Shown here piece by piece: positions 42,093 through 51,132 of a DNA stretch of 64,000 nt. The position numbers and the translations under genes were made by a program. The stretch is taken from the NCBI RefSeq assembly GCF_003797825.1, contig NZ_RKME01000023.1, positions 1-64,000 of the forward strand. Direction: 5' to 3'. The DNA is from Gordonia sp. OPL2 (GTDB lineage Bacteria > Actinomycetota > Actinomycetes > Mycobacteriales > Mycobacteriaceae). Position 1 is the stretch's first letter. Each line of letters begins with the position of its first letter. Under the pieces are notes generated by a model. It worked only from the letters and a program-made list of their open reading frames with translations, had not been told where the DNA came from and did not search any database.

Positions 42093-42784
42093 ACGAGAGG
42101 CCGTTCGTCGAACTGAGGATCTGGGGAGTCGATCATGTTCCGGCGGCGATCGGTCGAGTGCCGCTCACCCGCCGTCGGATACGGAAACAGCCAGGGCTGA
42201 CCTTTGCCAAGATGATGGGTACGGGCTCGGCCCGCACGTTCACGCCCCGCGACGCCGATCTGCATCACTGGGCGTTGCTCACGGTCTGGGACTCCCCGGC
42301 GTCCGCCGAGGCCGGTGCCGCCACCGCCGCCATCCGGTCGTGGGACCTCATGGCCACCGAACAACTGCGAGTCGCGATGCGGCCGATGGCATCCCGCGGC
42401 CGATGGTCGCGGCGCGAACCCTTCGGGGCACTGCAGGCAGCCGACGACGGCACGTGGGCGGGGCCGGTCGCCGCCATCACGCGCGCCCGACTGCGTCCCA
42501 CGCGGGCGATGTCCTTCTGGCGTGCGGTACCACCGGTCGTCGGTGAGCTGTCCCGAGCAGCCGGTCTGCGGCTCGCGCTCGGCATCGGAGAGGCCCCGAT
42601 CGGACTGCAGGGCACCTTCTCCGTGTGGGAATCGCCCAGCGAACTCACCGGATTCGCCTATCGCTCCACCGAACACCTCGACGCGGTGCGGCGCACCGAG
42701 TCGGCGCGATGGTATGCGGAGGAGCTGTTCACCCGGCTCGCCGTCCTCGACGTCAGCGGGACCTACGACGGGCGGACCCCATGA
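42077..42784 (+). CDS. crtA: Spheroidene monooxygenase-like protein (CrtA family)
   Basis: A 235-aa protein of the CrtA / spheroidene monooxygenase family, which adds keto groups to acyclic carotenoids at C-2. Typical features are the N-terminal FVELRIWGVDHVPAA, then LTFAKMMGTGSARTF (about 40-54), HHWALLTVWDSP, and the second half repeat TRARLRPTRAMSFWRAVP with GTFSVWESPSELTGFAYRS. The two similar halves suggest a dimeric ferredoxin-like fold. In this operon it probably oxidises an acyclic carotenoid, but the symbol is assigned by family and context, not by reaction. Coupled to crtE (16-base overlap) and cruF (4-base overlap). Confidence 0.75.
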   Translation: MAAPVNERPFVELRIWGVDHVPAAIGRVPLTRRRIRKQPGLTFAKMMGTGSARTFTPRDADLHHWALLTVWDSPASAEAGAATAAIRSWDLMATEQLRVAMRPMASRGRWSRREPFGALQAADDGTWAGPVAAITRARLRPTRAMSFWRAVPPVVGELSRAAGLRLALGIGEAPIGLQGTFSVWESPSELTGFAYRSTEHLDAVRRTESARWYAEELFTRLAVLDVSGTYDGRTP

Positions 42785-43623
42785 GTCCCTTCGAGATCCG
42801 TGCACGGCCGCCCGCACAGGTCGGGTCCACTCCGGAACCCGCCACAGCGAATCGATTCCTCTCGACCGCGGCCTGGATCCTGTTCGCCGGCGGGGTGGTC
42901 GCGCAGATCGCGTTCCCGTACACCAACGGCGGCAATCTCGTCCTGACCGTGGCGAGCGTTGCGCTTCTCGCGGCGGCAGTGGGCGTGGATCTGGCGAGCA
43001 CACGCGGCGGCCGTGCGGTCGCCGCGCTGCTGATCGTCGCCGGCGGTGGAGGGCTCCTCGCCGAATCCGTCGGCGTGCACACGGGTTTCCCGTTCGGGAG
43101 CTACGACTACACCGGAACCCTCGGCGTGGAGTTGCTCGACGTGCCGGTCGTGGTCCCGTTCGCCTGGATCATGATGGCCTGGCCTGCTCTCGCAGTGGCG
43201 CGGCGGTTGACCGGTCCGGGACGACGGTGGGCGACAGCCGTCGTCGGCGCGTGCGCGCTGACCGCCTGGGATGTGTTTCTCGATCCTCAGATGGTCGATC
43301 AGGGCTACTGGCGGTGGCACCATCCCGACCCTGCCCTGCCGGGTGTCGACGGAATACCGTTGACCAACTTCGCCGGGTGGCTACTCGTCTCCTTCGTGAT
43401 GATCGCCATGCTCGACCGACTGATCGGTCACCGGCCGGTCGACGCACTGCCGATCGCGGTCTACCTGTGGACGTATGTGTCCTCCGTGATCGCGCATGCG
43501 CTGTTCTTCGGGCGTCCACCCGTCGCTCTGGTGGGTGGGGTGATCATGGGTCTCGTGGCGATACCGTTGATCATCGTCCTCGTCCGCGACCGGAGGGAGG
43601 GTCGACAACGTGCGCTTCGGTGA
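42781..43623 (+). CDS. cruF: Carotenoid 1',2'-hydratase CruF-like
   Basis: A 280-aa integral membrane protein of the CruF (DUF422) family. About eight membrane segments carry the family landmarks ESVGVHTGFPFGSYDYTG, GVELLDVPVVVPFAWIMMAW, TAWDVFLDPQMV and GYWRWH near residues 96-175. CruF hydrates the psi end of carotenoids to a 1-hydroxy group. The ATG at 42781 overlaps the crtA stop (ATGA). The next gene is a glycosyltransferase, as in the cyanobacterial cruF-cruG pair, so the new hydroxyl may be glycosylated. Confidence 0.82.
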   Translation: MSPFEIRARPPAQVGSTPEPATANRFLSTAAWILFAGGVVAQIAFPYTNGGNLVLTVASVALLAAAVGVDLASTRGGRAVAALLIVAGGGGLLAESVGVHTGFPFGSYDYTGTLGVELLDVPVVVPFAWIMMAWPALAVARRLTGPGRRWATAVVGACALTAWDVFLDPQMVDQGYWRWHHPDPALPGVDGIPLTNFAGWLLVSFVMIAMLDRLIGHRPVDALPIAVYLWTYVSSVIAHALFFGRPPVALVGGVIMGLVAIPLIIVLVRDRREGRQRALR

Positions 43624-44845
43624 ATCCCGGTGTCTTCCTCTGCGATCCGGCCGTGCCGGGTGGTTCGGCCGCGCCGGATGGTTCGGGGGTACTGACCGGC
43701 CCGGCGGCCCCGAGCGGTCGGACTCGGTGTGGGCCTGGGCCGTGCGGTTGGGGACGACGATCGCGGTCGGATCGTTGGTGCAGACCGTGCACAACGCCCA
43801 CGTACTGCGGCGTCCCGCGCGGGGGCCGTCGCCGGCACCGGAGCCGCTGACCGTCCTGATCCCGATGCGCGACGAGATCGACAACGTGACCGACTGCCTG
43901 AACTCGGTGTTGGCCGCTGTGGATCGGTGGCCGGGACCGGCGCGCGTCGTCGTCCTCGACGACGAGTCGTCGGACGGGACGTCGCAACTGCTCCACCAGA
44001 TCGGACGCGCGGAGGACAGCGTCGAGATCCTCACCGGCGATCCACCGCCGAACGGATGGCACGGCAAACCGTGGGCTTGCCACCAGATGTCGCGGATGGC
44101 CGCAGACGACGGCGTGATGATCTTCCTCGACGCGGACGTCCGTGTCGAGCCCGATGCGTTCACCGCGTCGGCCGCCCTCCTCCGCGAGACCGGGTTGGAT
44201 CTGGTGAGCCCGTACCCGCGTCAGGTCACCCGCGGGCCGGTCGAACGTCTCGTCCAACCGCTGCTGCAGTGGTCGTGGATGAGCACCCTCCCACTGCGCC
44301 TGGCCGAACGGTCGGCCCGCCCGTCGATGTCGGCGGCCAACGGGCAGTTCCTGGTCGTCGACGGCTCCGCCTACCGCCGTGCCGGTGGTCATGAGGCGGT
44401 GCGCTCGGACATCCTCGAGGACATCGCGATCCTGCGCGCGTTCAAACGCTCCGGAGCGAGGGGAGTCGTCGTCGAGGGCAGCGCGATCGCGACCTGCATG
44501 ATGTACGACGGATGGCGGGAGGTACGGGACGGCTATCGGAAGTCGCTCTGGTCGGCGTTCGGCTCACTGCCCGGAACCGTTGCGGTCACCGCGCTGCTCC
44601 ACCTCGCCTATGTGCTCCCACCCATCGCGATGATGACGGGATCGCGGGTCGGACTCGTCGGATACCTGGCCGCGGTGACATCGCGGATGATCACTGCCCA
44701 GACCACGGGCGGTCGGCGGTGGCCCGACCCGATCGTCCATCCTCTCTCGATTGTCGCGTTCGCCGCGCTCACCGCAGATTCTGTTGTCGCACAACGCTCC
44801 GGAACACTGACCTGGCGTGGGCGGGTCGTCGGGGAGACACGGTGA
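43610..44845 (+). CDS. Family 2 glycosyltransferase, probable carotenoid glycosyltransferase
   Basis: A 411-aa GT2 protein. The catalytic A-fold has LTVLIPMRDEIDNV near 80, VVVLDDESSDGTS near 112 and the DXD-type VMIFLDADVRVEPD near 170, with a C-terminal pair of membrane helices (GTVAVTALLHLAYVLPPIA). It resembles CruG, the carotenoid 2'-O-glycosyltransferase that works with CruF. GGAGGGAGG lies 9 bases before the GTG at 43610. The first 40 residues contain a repeated Gly-Arg-Ala-Gly-Trp-Phe unit and may not be structural; an alternative start is GTG 43728. It overlaps cruF by 14 bases and the desaturase gene by 4. Confidence 0.78.
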   Translation: MRFGESRCLPLRSGRAGWFGRAGWFGGTDRPGGPERSDSVWAWAVRLGTTIAVGSLVQTVHNAHVLRRPARGPSPAPEPLTVLIPMRDEIDNVTDCLNSVLAAVDRWPGPARVVVLDDESSDGTSQLLHQIGRAEDSVEILTGDPPPNGWHGKPWACHQMSRMAADDGVMIFLDADVRVEPDAFTASAALLRETGLDLVSPYPRQVTRGPVERLVQPLLQWSWMSTLPLRLAERSARPSMSAANGQFLVVDGSAYRRAGGHEAVRSDILEDIAILRAFKRSGARGVVVEGSAIATCMMYDGWREVRDGYRKSLWSAFGSLPGTVAVTALLHLAYVLPPIAMMTGSRVGLVGYLAAVTSRMITAQTTGGRRWPDPIVHPLSIVAFAALTADSVVAQRSGTLTWRGRVVGETR

Positions 44846-46329
44846 GCACCATCATCGTGGTCGGCGCCGGAGTCGGCGGACTGTCGGCCGCGCTGCGGCT
44901 GCAGGCGCTGGGTCACCGGGTGACCGTGCTCGAGCAGTCCGCGGAGATCGGCGGCAAGCTCGGTGTCGTCGAGCGCGACGGATTCCGCTTCGACACCGGG
45001 CCGTCGTTGGTGACCATGCCGCACGTGCTCGCGGATCTGTTCTCCGCGAGCGGCATCGAGCTCGACGACGTCCTGCCGCTCAGCCGGCTCGACGTCGCCG
45101 CCCGATATCGATTCCCGGACGGTACCCGTCTCGACCTGCCGGGCGAGTTGTCGGCGATCCCGGATGCACTCGACGCCGCGCTCGGAGCCGGCACGGGTGC
45201 GCAGTGGGAGGCGTTCCTCACGAGGGCGCAGTCGATCTGGGACCTCACCCACGAGGCGTTTCTGGAGTCGCCGCTGGGTGTGCGGGAGATGGTGCGTCGG
45301 ACACGGCCCGCCGACATCGCGACGATCGCACCGTGGCGGTCGTTGCGTGGACTCGGGCGCATCTACCTGAAGGACCCGAGACTGCAGATGCTGCTCGACC
45401 GCTACGCGACCTACACCGGATCCGATCCCCGTCGCGCACCCGCCGCCCTCGCGTCCGTGCCGTGGGCCGAACAGGCCTGGGGATCATGGTATGTCCCGGG
45501 CGGACTCGGGCGTATCGCGACCGCCATCCGCGACCGGTTCGTCGCCCTGGGCGGCGAGCTGCACACCGACTGCGAGGTTGCCGAACTCATCGTCGACAGC
45601 AGCGATCGCGTCGTCGGGGTCTGTGATGCCGACGGTGTCACTCGGCACGCGGATCTCGTCGTCGCGAACGCCGATGCCGCCGAGGTGTACGGCCGACTCG
45701 TGCAGACCTGGCCCGCGCGGCGTGTGGCGGCGCGGATCCGCCGATCAACGCCGTCGCTCTCTGGGTTCGTCCTGCTGCTGGGACTCGACGATCCGCCGAA
45801 AGATCAGCCCCACCACCACATCCTGTTCGCCGAGGACTACGACGCCGAGTTCGACGGCGTCTTCGGGCACCGGGGGCGCACGCGCCCGGTCCCGCGTCCG
45901 ACGGTGTACATCTCGGCGCCCGACGACCCGCAGATCGTGCCGCGGCGGGGAACCGGATCGTGGTTCGTCCTGGTCAACGCCGCGCGACACGACCCGCGGA
46001 CGGGCGTCGACTGGGACACCCCGGGACTGGCCGCGTCGTACGCCGACCAGGTGTTGTCGGTGATGGCCGATCGTGGTCTCGACGTCCGCGATCGCATCCG
46101 GCATCGGACGGTGCTCACCCCGGCGGATCTCGAGTGCCGCACCATGACTCCCGGAGGATCGATCTACGGATCGTCGTCGAACGGGGCCCGCGCAGCGTTT
46201 CTTCGTCCGGCGAATGCGTCTCCGGTGCCGGGCCTGTTCCTCGTCGGAGGGTCGGCGCATCCGGGTGGTGGACTGCCGCTGGTGATGCTGTCGGCGAAGA
46301 TCGTCGCCGGCCTCATCGGCCGCGCCTGA
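44842..46329 (+). CDS. CrtI/CrtD-type carotenoid desaturase
   Basis: A 495-aa FAD enzyme. The dinucleotide motif IIVVGAGVGGLSAALRLQ is at the N terminus, with GGKLGVVERDGFRFDTGPSL split over residues 35-53, and the C-terminal FAD motif is LFLVGGSAHPGGGLPLVMLS. It belongs to the phytoene desaturase superfamily. Because a second, CrtI-like protein is encoded next to crtB and this one follows a hydratase, I favour a CrtD-like role: 3,4-desaturation of the hydrated end group. That role is inferred. The GTG at 44842 overlaps the glycosyltransferase stop. Last gene of the operon, 78 bases before the repeat array. Confidence 0.8.
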   Translation: MSTIIVVGAGVGGLSAALRLQALGHRVTVLEQSAEIGGKLGVVERDGFRFDTGPSLVTMPHVLADLFSASGIELDDVLPLSRLDVAARYRFPDGTRLDLPGELSAIPDALDAALGAGTGAQWEAFLTRAQSIWDLTHEAFLESPLGVREMVRRTRPADIATIAPWRSLRGLGRIYLKDPRLQMLLDRYATYTGSDPRRAPAALASVPWAEQAWGSWYVPGGLGRIATAIRDRFVALGGELHTDCEVAELIVDSSDRVVGVCDADGVTRHADLVVANADAAEVYGRLVQTWPARRVAARIRRSTPSLSGFVLLLGLDDPPKDQPHHHILFAEDYDAEFDGVFGHRGRTRPVPRPTVYISAPDDPQIVPRRGTGSWFVLVNAARHDPRTGVDWDTPGLAASYADQVLSVMADRGLDVRDRIRHRTVLTPADLECRTMTPGGSIYGSSSNGARAAFLRPANASPVPGLFLVGGSAHPGGGLPLVMLSAKIVAGLIGRA

Positions 46330-46406
46330 TCTGCCCGTCGGGACCGCGTCGCACCCACCGGGCAATATCTCGATGGCCGACCCGGCAACCAACCCCAACC
46401 CCACCC

Positions 46407-46448
46407 CGGATCGCGCCGATCGTGCCCAGATTTGCGCCGACTGGGTCC
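46407..46448. repeat. Two inverted copies of the 21-bp unit
   Basis: 46407-46427 and 46428-46448 are the reverse complement of the 21-bp unit found at 46516-46684, matching 18 or so of 21 positions each. They are separated from the direct array by 67 bases, so a long stem between the inverted copies and any pair of direct copies can form. Confidence 0.7.
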
Positions 46449-46515
46449 AGAGCCCCGGGTTTCCGGGCGCGTTGCCCGACGACGTGCGACGAAGCGTCCG
46501 ATCGACAGGACGTCA

Positions 46516-46684
46516 GGACACGATCGACGAGAATCTGGGCACGATCGGCGAGTTCTGGGGCACGATCGGCGCGAATCTGGGCACAGTCGGCGAGTTCTGC
46601 GGGCACGATCGGCGCAAATTTGGGCACGATCGGCGCGAAATTGGGCACAGTCGGCGTAAATCTGGGCACGATCGGCGAGGTTCG
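46516..46684. repeat. Eight tandem copies of a 21-bp unit
   Basis: The unit starts GGGCACGATCGGCG and ends with a variable AT-richer part (for example CGAATCT, AGTTCTG, CAAATTT, TAAATCT). Copies begin at 46516, 46537, 46558, 46579, 46601, 46622, 46643 and 46664. The fourth is 22 bases, which shifts the frame. Two copies have CACAGTCGG in place of CACGATCGG. The 21-bp period is two helical turns. The array is not a CRISPR because there are no spacers. Confidence 0.85.
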
Positions 46685-46738
46685 TCGCTGGCCTCCGCCT
46701 CGTCGGCCGCGCCCGATCGGCCCCGTCGAGGCCGCGGA

Positions 46739-48325
46739 TCAGCTCCGCGACGGGCCGACGGAGGTGTCGCCGCGAATCCGCTTGCGCACCAACTCGGCAC
46801 TGATGAGGCACATCGGCAGGCCGATGCCCGGCGTCGTGCTCGATCCGGCGTAGAACAGGCCGCCGACCTTGCGTGACCGATTGGACGCGCGGAAGAAGGC
46901 GCTCTGCCCCAGGGTGTGGGCCGGACCGAGGGCGCCGCCCGACCACGAGTTGAGGTCGTCGACGAAGTCCGCCGGTCCGATGGTGCGCCGCACCACGATC
47001 CGCTCCGTCAGATCGGGGATGCCCGCCCACTGCGCGACGAGGTCGATCGCGTGATCGGCGGTCTGTTCGACGAGCCGGTCACCGCCGCCGTCCTCCCCGC
47101 CGGAACCCATCGTGGGATCTGCGGGCACGGGCACCAGGATGAAGAGGTTCTCGTGGCCGGCCGGAGCGACCGTCTCATCGCTCGCGGACGGTCGGCAGAC
47201 ATACAGTGACGCGGGATCGGGTATGTGCGTGGGTGTCTCGAAGATGGCGTCGAAATTGCTCGTCCAGTCCTCGGTGAAGAACAACGAGTGATGGCCCAGC
47301 TGGGGCAGTTCTCCCCGCACCCCGAGACACACGAGGACGGCGCCGGGTCCCGATACCGCACGGTCCCACCATCGTTGGTCGAAGGTCTGCAGGCGATCCG
47401 GCAACAGGGTCGTCTCGACGTGATGCAGATCCGCGGCGCCGACGACGACGTCGGCGGGCAGTTCCTGCTCCGCCCCGTCGGCATCGCTGATGCGTACACC
47501 GGTGACGACCGCGCGCTGCCCGACGGGGTTCCGACGACGATGCGCTCGGGTGAGGATCGCCGTGGCGGCGCTGCCCGTGTGCACCTTGACCCCGCGCTCG
47601 GCGGCCAACGCCGCCAGGGCCTCGGGCAGCCGGACGAATCCGCCTCGGGGATAGCGGACGCCGTCGGCGAGGTCGAGCCAGCTCATGAGGTGATACATCG
47701 CGGGCGTGCGGTCCGGCGACGATCCGAGGAATACCGCGGGGTAGCCCAGGATCTGGCGGAGGCGACGATCGGAGAAGCGTTGCGTGACATGAGCATCGAG
47801 CGTGGTTGTCAGCATCCTCAACAGCGTCGTGGCCCGCCGGAGTACCGGCAGTCCGGCATAGGCGTTCGCCGAGTCGAAGTTCGTGTACAGGAAGCGTTGC
47901 ACGGCAAGGTCGTACACCTCTCGCGCCGACGACAGATAGTCGCGCAGCGCGTCTCCGGCGCCCGGTTCGATGGACTCGAACAGGGCGCGGTTGCGGGTCT
48001 CGTCGCCGGTGACGTCGACGCTGTCGCCGATGCCCTCGAAGAAGACGCGGTAGCCGGGATCGAGCCGGACGAGGTCGATCTGCTCCTCGGTCGACGTGCC
48101 GAGTAGTCGGAAGAAGTGATCGAACACCTCGGGCATGAGCCACCACGACGGTCCGGTGTCGAAGCGGAATCCGTCCCTCTCCCACGACCCGGCGCGTCCG
48201 CCGACCTGATCGTTCTTCTCCACCAGGGTCACATCGTGGCCGTCCTCGGCGAGAAGCGCGGCGGTGGCCAGGCCGGCGACACCGCCGCCGATCACCACGA
48301 TCCGTTGCGGCGCGGTTCCGGTCAC
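46739..48325 (-). CDS. crtI: Phytoene desaturase
   Basis: A 528-aa FAD desaturase. The N terminus has RIVVIGGGVAGLATAALLAE near residues 7-26, then GGRAGSWERDGFRFDTGPSW split over 38-57, and the C-terminal signature is LFYAGSSTTPGIGLPMCLIS. CrtI converts phytoene to lycopene through four desaturations. The GTG at 48325 overlaps the crtB stop (GTGA); a longer in-frame start at 48439 would extend into crtB with poor composition. Together with crtB and idi it makes a colourless-to-red module. The gene ends 55 bases past the 21-bp repeat array. Confidence 0.86.
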   Translation of the reverse strand: MTGTAPQRIVVIGGGVAGLATAALLAEDGHDVTLVEKNDQVGGRAGSWERDGFRFDTGPSWWLMPEVFDHFFRLLGTSTEEQIDLVRLDPGYRVFFEGIGDSVDVTGDETRNRALFESIEPGAGDALRDYLSSAREVYDLAVQRFLYTNFDSANAYAGLPVLRRATTLLRMLTTTLDAHVTQRFSDRRLRQILGYPAVFLGSSPDRTPAMYHLMSWLDLADGVRYPRGGFVRLPEALAALAAERGVKVHTGSAATAILTRAHRRRNPVGQRAVVTGVRISDADGAEQELPADVVVGAADLHHVETTLLPDRLQTFDQRWWDRAVSGPGAVLVCLGVRGELPQLGHHSLFFTEDWTSNFDAIFETPTHIPDPASLYVCRPSASDETVAPAGHENLFILVPVPADPTMGSGGEDGGGDRLVEQTADHAIDLVAQWAGIPDLTERIVVRRTIGPADFVDDLNSWSGGALGPAHTLGQSAFFRASNRSRKVGGLFYAGSSTTPGIGLPMCLISAELVRKRIRGDTSVGPSRS

Positions 48326-49254
48326 CTGGATGCTCCTGTCGTCGGCCTCGAGGCCGCGGCGGGCCGGCCACGGCGAAGGGTCGCCGCCACCGCGATCCGC
48401 GCCTTCGCCGGTGTCGAGACCCGAATCCTGGTGTGGCACGCCACCTCCGGCGGGGTCGCGCGCAGGCGATCGGCGAGTTCGGCGAAGAGATCATGGGCGG
48501 TGCAGACCGCCACGCGGGTCCCGCTGGGCAGCAACGGGATCGCCTGCGCGGCAGCGGTGAGGTCGGCGTCGATGTCGTCGAGCCACCGGTTCCAGACCTC
48601 GTCCGACGGATGGTCGGCGTCGAGTCCGATCAGATACCGACGGCCGAGGTCGTGGTCGTCGGCGGCGAGGTCCCGCAGGAAGTTGATCTTCTGGAAGGCG
48701 GCGCCGAGTCGGCGGGCGCCCGGTGCCAGCTGGTCGTATCTTGCCTTGCGGTGCGGTTGATCGGCGAGGAAGGCGTGTACGCACATCAGTCCGACGACCT
48801 CGGCCGAGCCGTAGATGTACTCGGCGAGGCTTGCCTCGTCGTGGACGACGGGGTCGAGGTCGGCACGCATCGAGGCGAAGAACGGGTCGATGAGGCCGGC
48901 GTCGATGCCGGCGTGATGAGCGGTGCGCGCGAAGGCGTGCACGACGAGGTTGGTGCTCCAACCCGTCGAGATGGCGTCGGCGACGTCGGCGCGCAGGGAG
49001 TCGAGCGCGCGACGGCGCTGGTCGGCGGACTGATGCGGCCGGGGTGCGTCGACGATCTCGTCGGCGAGCCGGACGAGTGCGTAGATGTTGTGGACATCGC
49101 GCCGGACGGGCTCGGCGAGGAGCCGCGAGGCGAGTCCGAACGACGACGAGTACGAGCGGATGATGAGCGCGGCACTGTGTGCGGCGACCTCGTCGTAATG
49201 GCGGTACGCGGCGTTCGCCGTGGCGGGCCGGGCCGTGCACGTCACCCCTATCAC
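48322..49254 (-). CDS. crtB: Phytoene synthase
   Basis: A 310-aa squalene/phytoene synthase. The first Asp-rich motif is ALVRLADEIVDAP near 62-74, and the second is in KINFLRDLAADDHDLGRRYL near 180-200. Between them YIYGSAEVVGLMC is typical. It joins two GGPP into phytoene. The GTG at 49254 overlaps the idi stop; the frame is open further upstream, but that part lies within idi. Coupled at both ends by 4-base overlaps with idi and crtI. Confidence 0.87.
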   Translation of the reverse strand: MIGVTCTARPATANAAYRHYDEVAAHSAALIIRSYSSSFGLASRLLAEPVRRDVHNIYALVRLADEIVDAPRPHQSADQRRRALDSLRADVADAISTGWSTNLVVHAFARTAHHAGIDAGLIDPFFASMRADLDPVVHDEASLAEYIYGSAEVVGLMCVHAFLADQPHRKARYDQLAPGARRLGAAFQKINFLRDLAADDHDLGRRYLIGLDADHPSDEVWNRWLDDIDADLTAAAQAIPLLPSGTRVAVCTAHDLFAELADRLRATPPEVACHTRIRVSTPAKARIAVAATLRRGRPAAASRPTTGASR

Positions 49255-49787
49255 CGGATCTCCTGGAGATCGGTGCTCGCGTCGAGCGCGTGGACCTGGT
49301 CGACGAACCACGGACTGAAGAGCCACGGCGTGCGGCGCGCGGACTCCCACACGTCGTCGATCGGGGCCCAGACCATGTCCATCACCTCGTCGGGATTCGG
49401 TGCGACCGTGCCGACCGGGCGAGCGCGGAAGACCGGACAGATCTCGTTCTCGACGACCCCACCGGCGTCGACGGCCCGATAGCGGAAGTCCGGCAGGATC
49501 GGCGTGACGTCGGCGACCTCGAGACCCAGTTCCCGGGGTGCGTAGCGCGCAACAGCTGCCTCGACGTCCTCGCCGGGCCGGGGATGGCCGCAGAACGAGT
49601 TCGTCCAGACCCCGGGCCACGTCGTCTTCGACAGCGCCCGGCGTGTCATGAGGATGCGGTCGGCGACCACGAGATGGCAGGAGAAGGCCAGGTGAAGAGG
49701 GGTATCGGGACCGTGGACCGTGCGTCGGGGTGCAGTTCCGCGCGGTTTGCTGTCGGCGTCGAGCAGCACGACGAGATCGTCGTTCAT
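49251..49787 (-). CDS. idi: Isopentenyl-diphosphate delta-isomerase, type 1
   Basis: A 178-aa Nudix-fold type 1 isomerase. The catalytic Cys is in TNSFCGHPRPGED near 71, the Glu in VENEICPVF near 119, and HLAFSCHLVV near 40 provides metal-binding His. It interconverts isopentenyl and dimethylallyl diphosphate and so balances the precursors for CrtE. The ATG at 49787 is preceded by GGAGGGAGCC; a GTG at 49805 is an alternative. First gene of idi-crtB-crtI, 91 bases downstream of the histidine kinase gene on the same strand. Confidence 0.87.
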   Translation of the reverse strand: MNDDLVVLLDADSKPRGTAPRRTVHGPDTPLHLAFSCHLVVADRILMTRRALSKTTWPGVWTNSFCGHPRPGEDVEAAVARYAPRELGLEVADVTPILPDFRYRAVDAGGVVENEICPVFRARPVGTVAPNPDEVMDMVWAPIDDVWESARRTPWLFSPWFVDQVHALDASTDLQEIR

Positions 49788-49878
49788 GACTCTGGCTCCC
49801 TCCACCCCGCGTCAGGGCAACTGTCCGCGAACACCCATTGTTCGTCACCGACGCGGAAACGGATGGGCGGCCCCGGCC

Positions 49879-51129
49879 TCACCGTGCGCCGAGCGGATCG
49901 GGGGCGGGCGGCGCGCCGGTGCGGACCGGCCGGCTGGCGTCGGCCCGGTCGGGCAGCCAGATGACGAAGGTGCTGCCGACGCCGAGCCGACTGTGCACCA
50001 CCAGCCTGCCCTCGTGGGACTCCACGATCTGTCGCGCGATGGTCAGACCCAGGCCTGATCCGCGGTGGCGGGCGTCGGACGACGTCGTGTCGTCCACGCG
50101 TCGGAATCGCTCGAACACGCGCTGTTGATCGGCGTCGGCGATACCGGGCCCCTCATCGCGCACCGCGATCCACGCCCACCCGTCGACGCTGCCGGCCGCG
50201 ACCGTGATCGTCGAGGCGTCGGGTGCCAGCCGCAGCGCATTGCTCAGCAGATTCGCGAGCGCCCGCGACAACGACTCTCGGTCGGCGTAGACGAGCGGAC
50301 CGGGCGAGGCCCGGGTGTCGAGTCGCAGCGAGCGGTCACGCGCGAGGAGTGCGTGGTCCTGCGTCACGTCGACGACGAAGTCGCGCACATCGATCCGCTC
50401 GTCGGCGAACGAACCCGATCGTCGACGTGCGGTCGCGAGCAGGTCGTCGAGCAGCCGGCTCATCCGGGCGGTCTGCCGTGACACGATCGCCAGGGCCTCG
50501 GCGCGCTCCTGGGCGGTGGCGCGGTCGTCGGCGAGCACCGCCTCGACGTTGGCCTGGATCACCGCGACCGGATTGCGCAACTCGTGCGACACGTCCGCCA
50601 CGAGTGCGCGCTCGGCGCGGAACGCGGTGTCCAGGCGATCGAGCAGGTTGTCGAGGGTGTCGGCGAGGGTGCGCAGTTCGTCATCCGGACCGGACGCGTG
50701 GATGCGCTGGGACAGATCGGTGGCCCGCAGGCGATTGGCGGTGGAGGTGATCGCACCGATCGGACGCAGCATCCGGCCCGCGACGAACCACCCGACGAAC
50801 AGACTGATCAGTGAGATCACGGCCAACGCGATCAGCGAGTAGTTCCGCAGGCTCTCCAGCGTGGACTGGTTCACGGCCTGCTGGACGCTCTCGAGATCGG
50901 CGGCCTGGAACGACTCACCCGTCTTGTACATCAGCGTGCCGTCCGGCTTGCGGACGAACTTGCGCACCGTCACCGGATCGAGCGGTTTGGCGTCGATGCT
51001 GTGCTGCAGTGCCAGGTACACGCCGAGCAGGATCAGACCCGAGATCGCGAACAGCCAGGCCGACGTCGTCAGCGCGATACGCACCCGGATCGTCCGGAGT
51101 GCGCGCCACGCCGACGACAGGTGCGCCAC
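49879..51129 (-). CDS. Membrane sensor histidine kinase
   Basis: A 416-aa EnvZ/OmpR-class kinase. Two membrane segments (about 18-42 and 97-117) flank a small extracytoplasmic sensor of about 55 residues. A HAMP domain follows (GRMLRPIGAITSTANRL), then the H box LVADVSHELRNPVAVI and the ATPase motifs NLLSNALRL, DEGPGI and GSGLGLTIARQIVESHEG. It starts with GTG 3 bases after the response regulator stop. The signal is unknown. It lies upstream of and on the same strand as idi-crtB-crtI. Confidence 0.87.
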   Translation of the reverse strand: MAHLSSAWRALRTIRVRIALTTSAWLFAISGLILLGVYLALQHSIDAKPLDPVTVRKFVRKPDGTLMYKTGESFQAADLESVQQAVNQSTLESLRNYSLIALAVISLISLFVGWFVAGRMLRPIGAITSTANRLRATDLSQRIHASGPDDELRTLADTLDNLLDRLDTAFRAERALVADVSHELRNPVAVIQANVEAVLADDRATAQERAEALAIVSRQTARMSRLLDDLLATARRRSGSFADERIDVRDFVVDVTQDHALLARDRSLRLDTRASPGPLVYADRESLSRALANLLSNALRLAPDASTITVAAGSVDGWAWIAVRDEGPGIADADQQRVFERFRRVDDTTSSDARHRGSGLGLTIARQIVESHEGRLVVHSRLGVGSTFVIWLPDRADASRPVRTGAPPAPDPLGAR

Positions 51130-51132
51130 CGA

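Larger units (their letters stand above)
46330..46738. other. Gene-free junction of the two carotenoid operons
   Basis: The convergent genes stop at 46329 and 46739. The interval contains two inverted copies and eight direct copies of a 21-bp unit. Open frames that cross it (for example 46373-46876) only translate the repeat in shifting frames, so I reject them as genes. Confidence 0.7.

Noticed and set aside
46516..46684. CRISPR array
   Set aside because: The units are directly tandem without spacers and no cas gene is near.
46373..46876. A 167-residue frame across the 21-bp repeats, with a repeated NLGTIG-like peptide
   Set aside because: The 22-base copy breaks the frame, the remainder runs antisense into crtI, and other frames read equally repetitive peptides. 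I treat the repeats as non-coding DNA.
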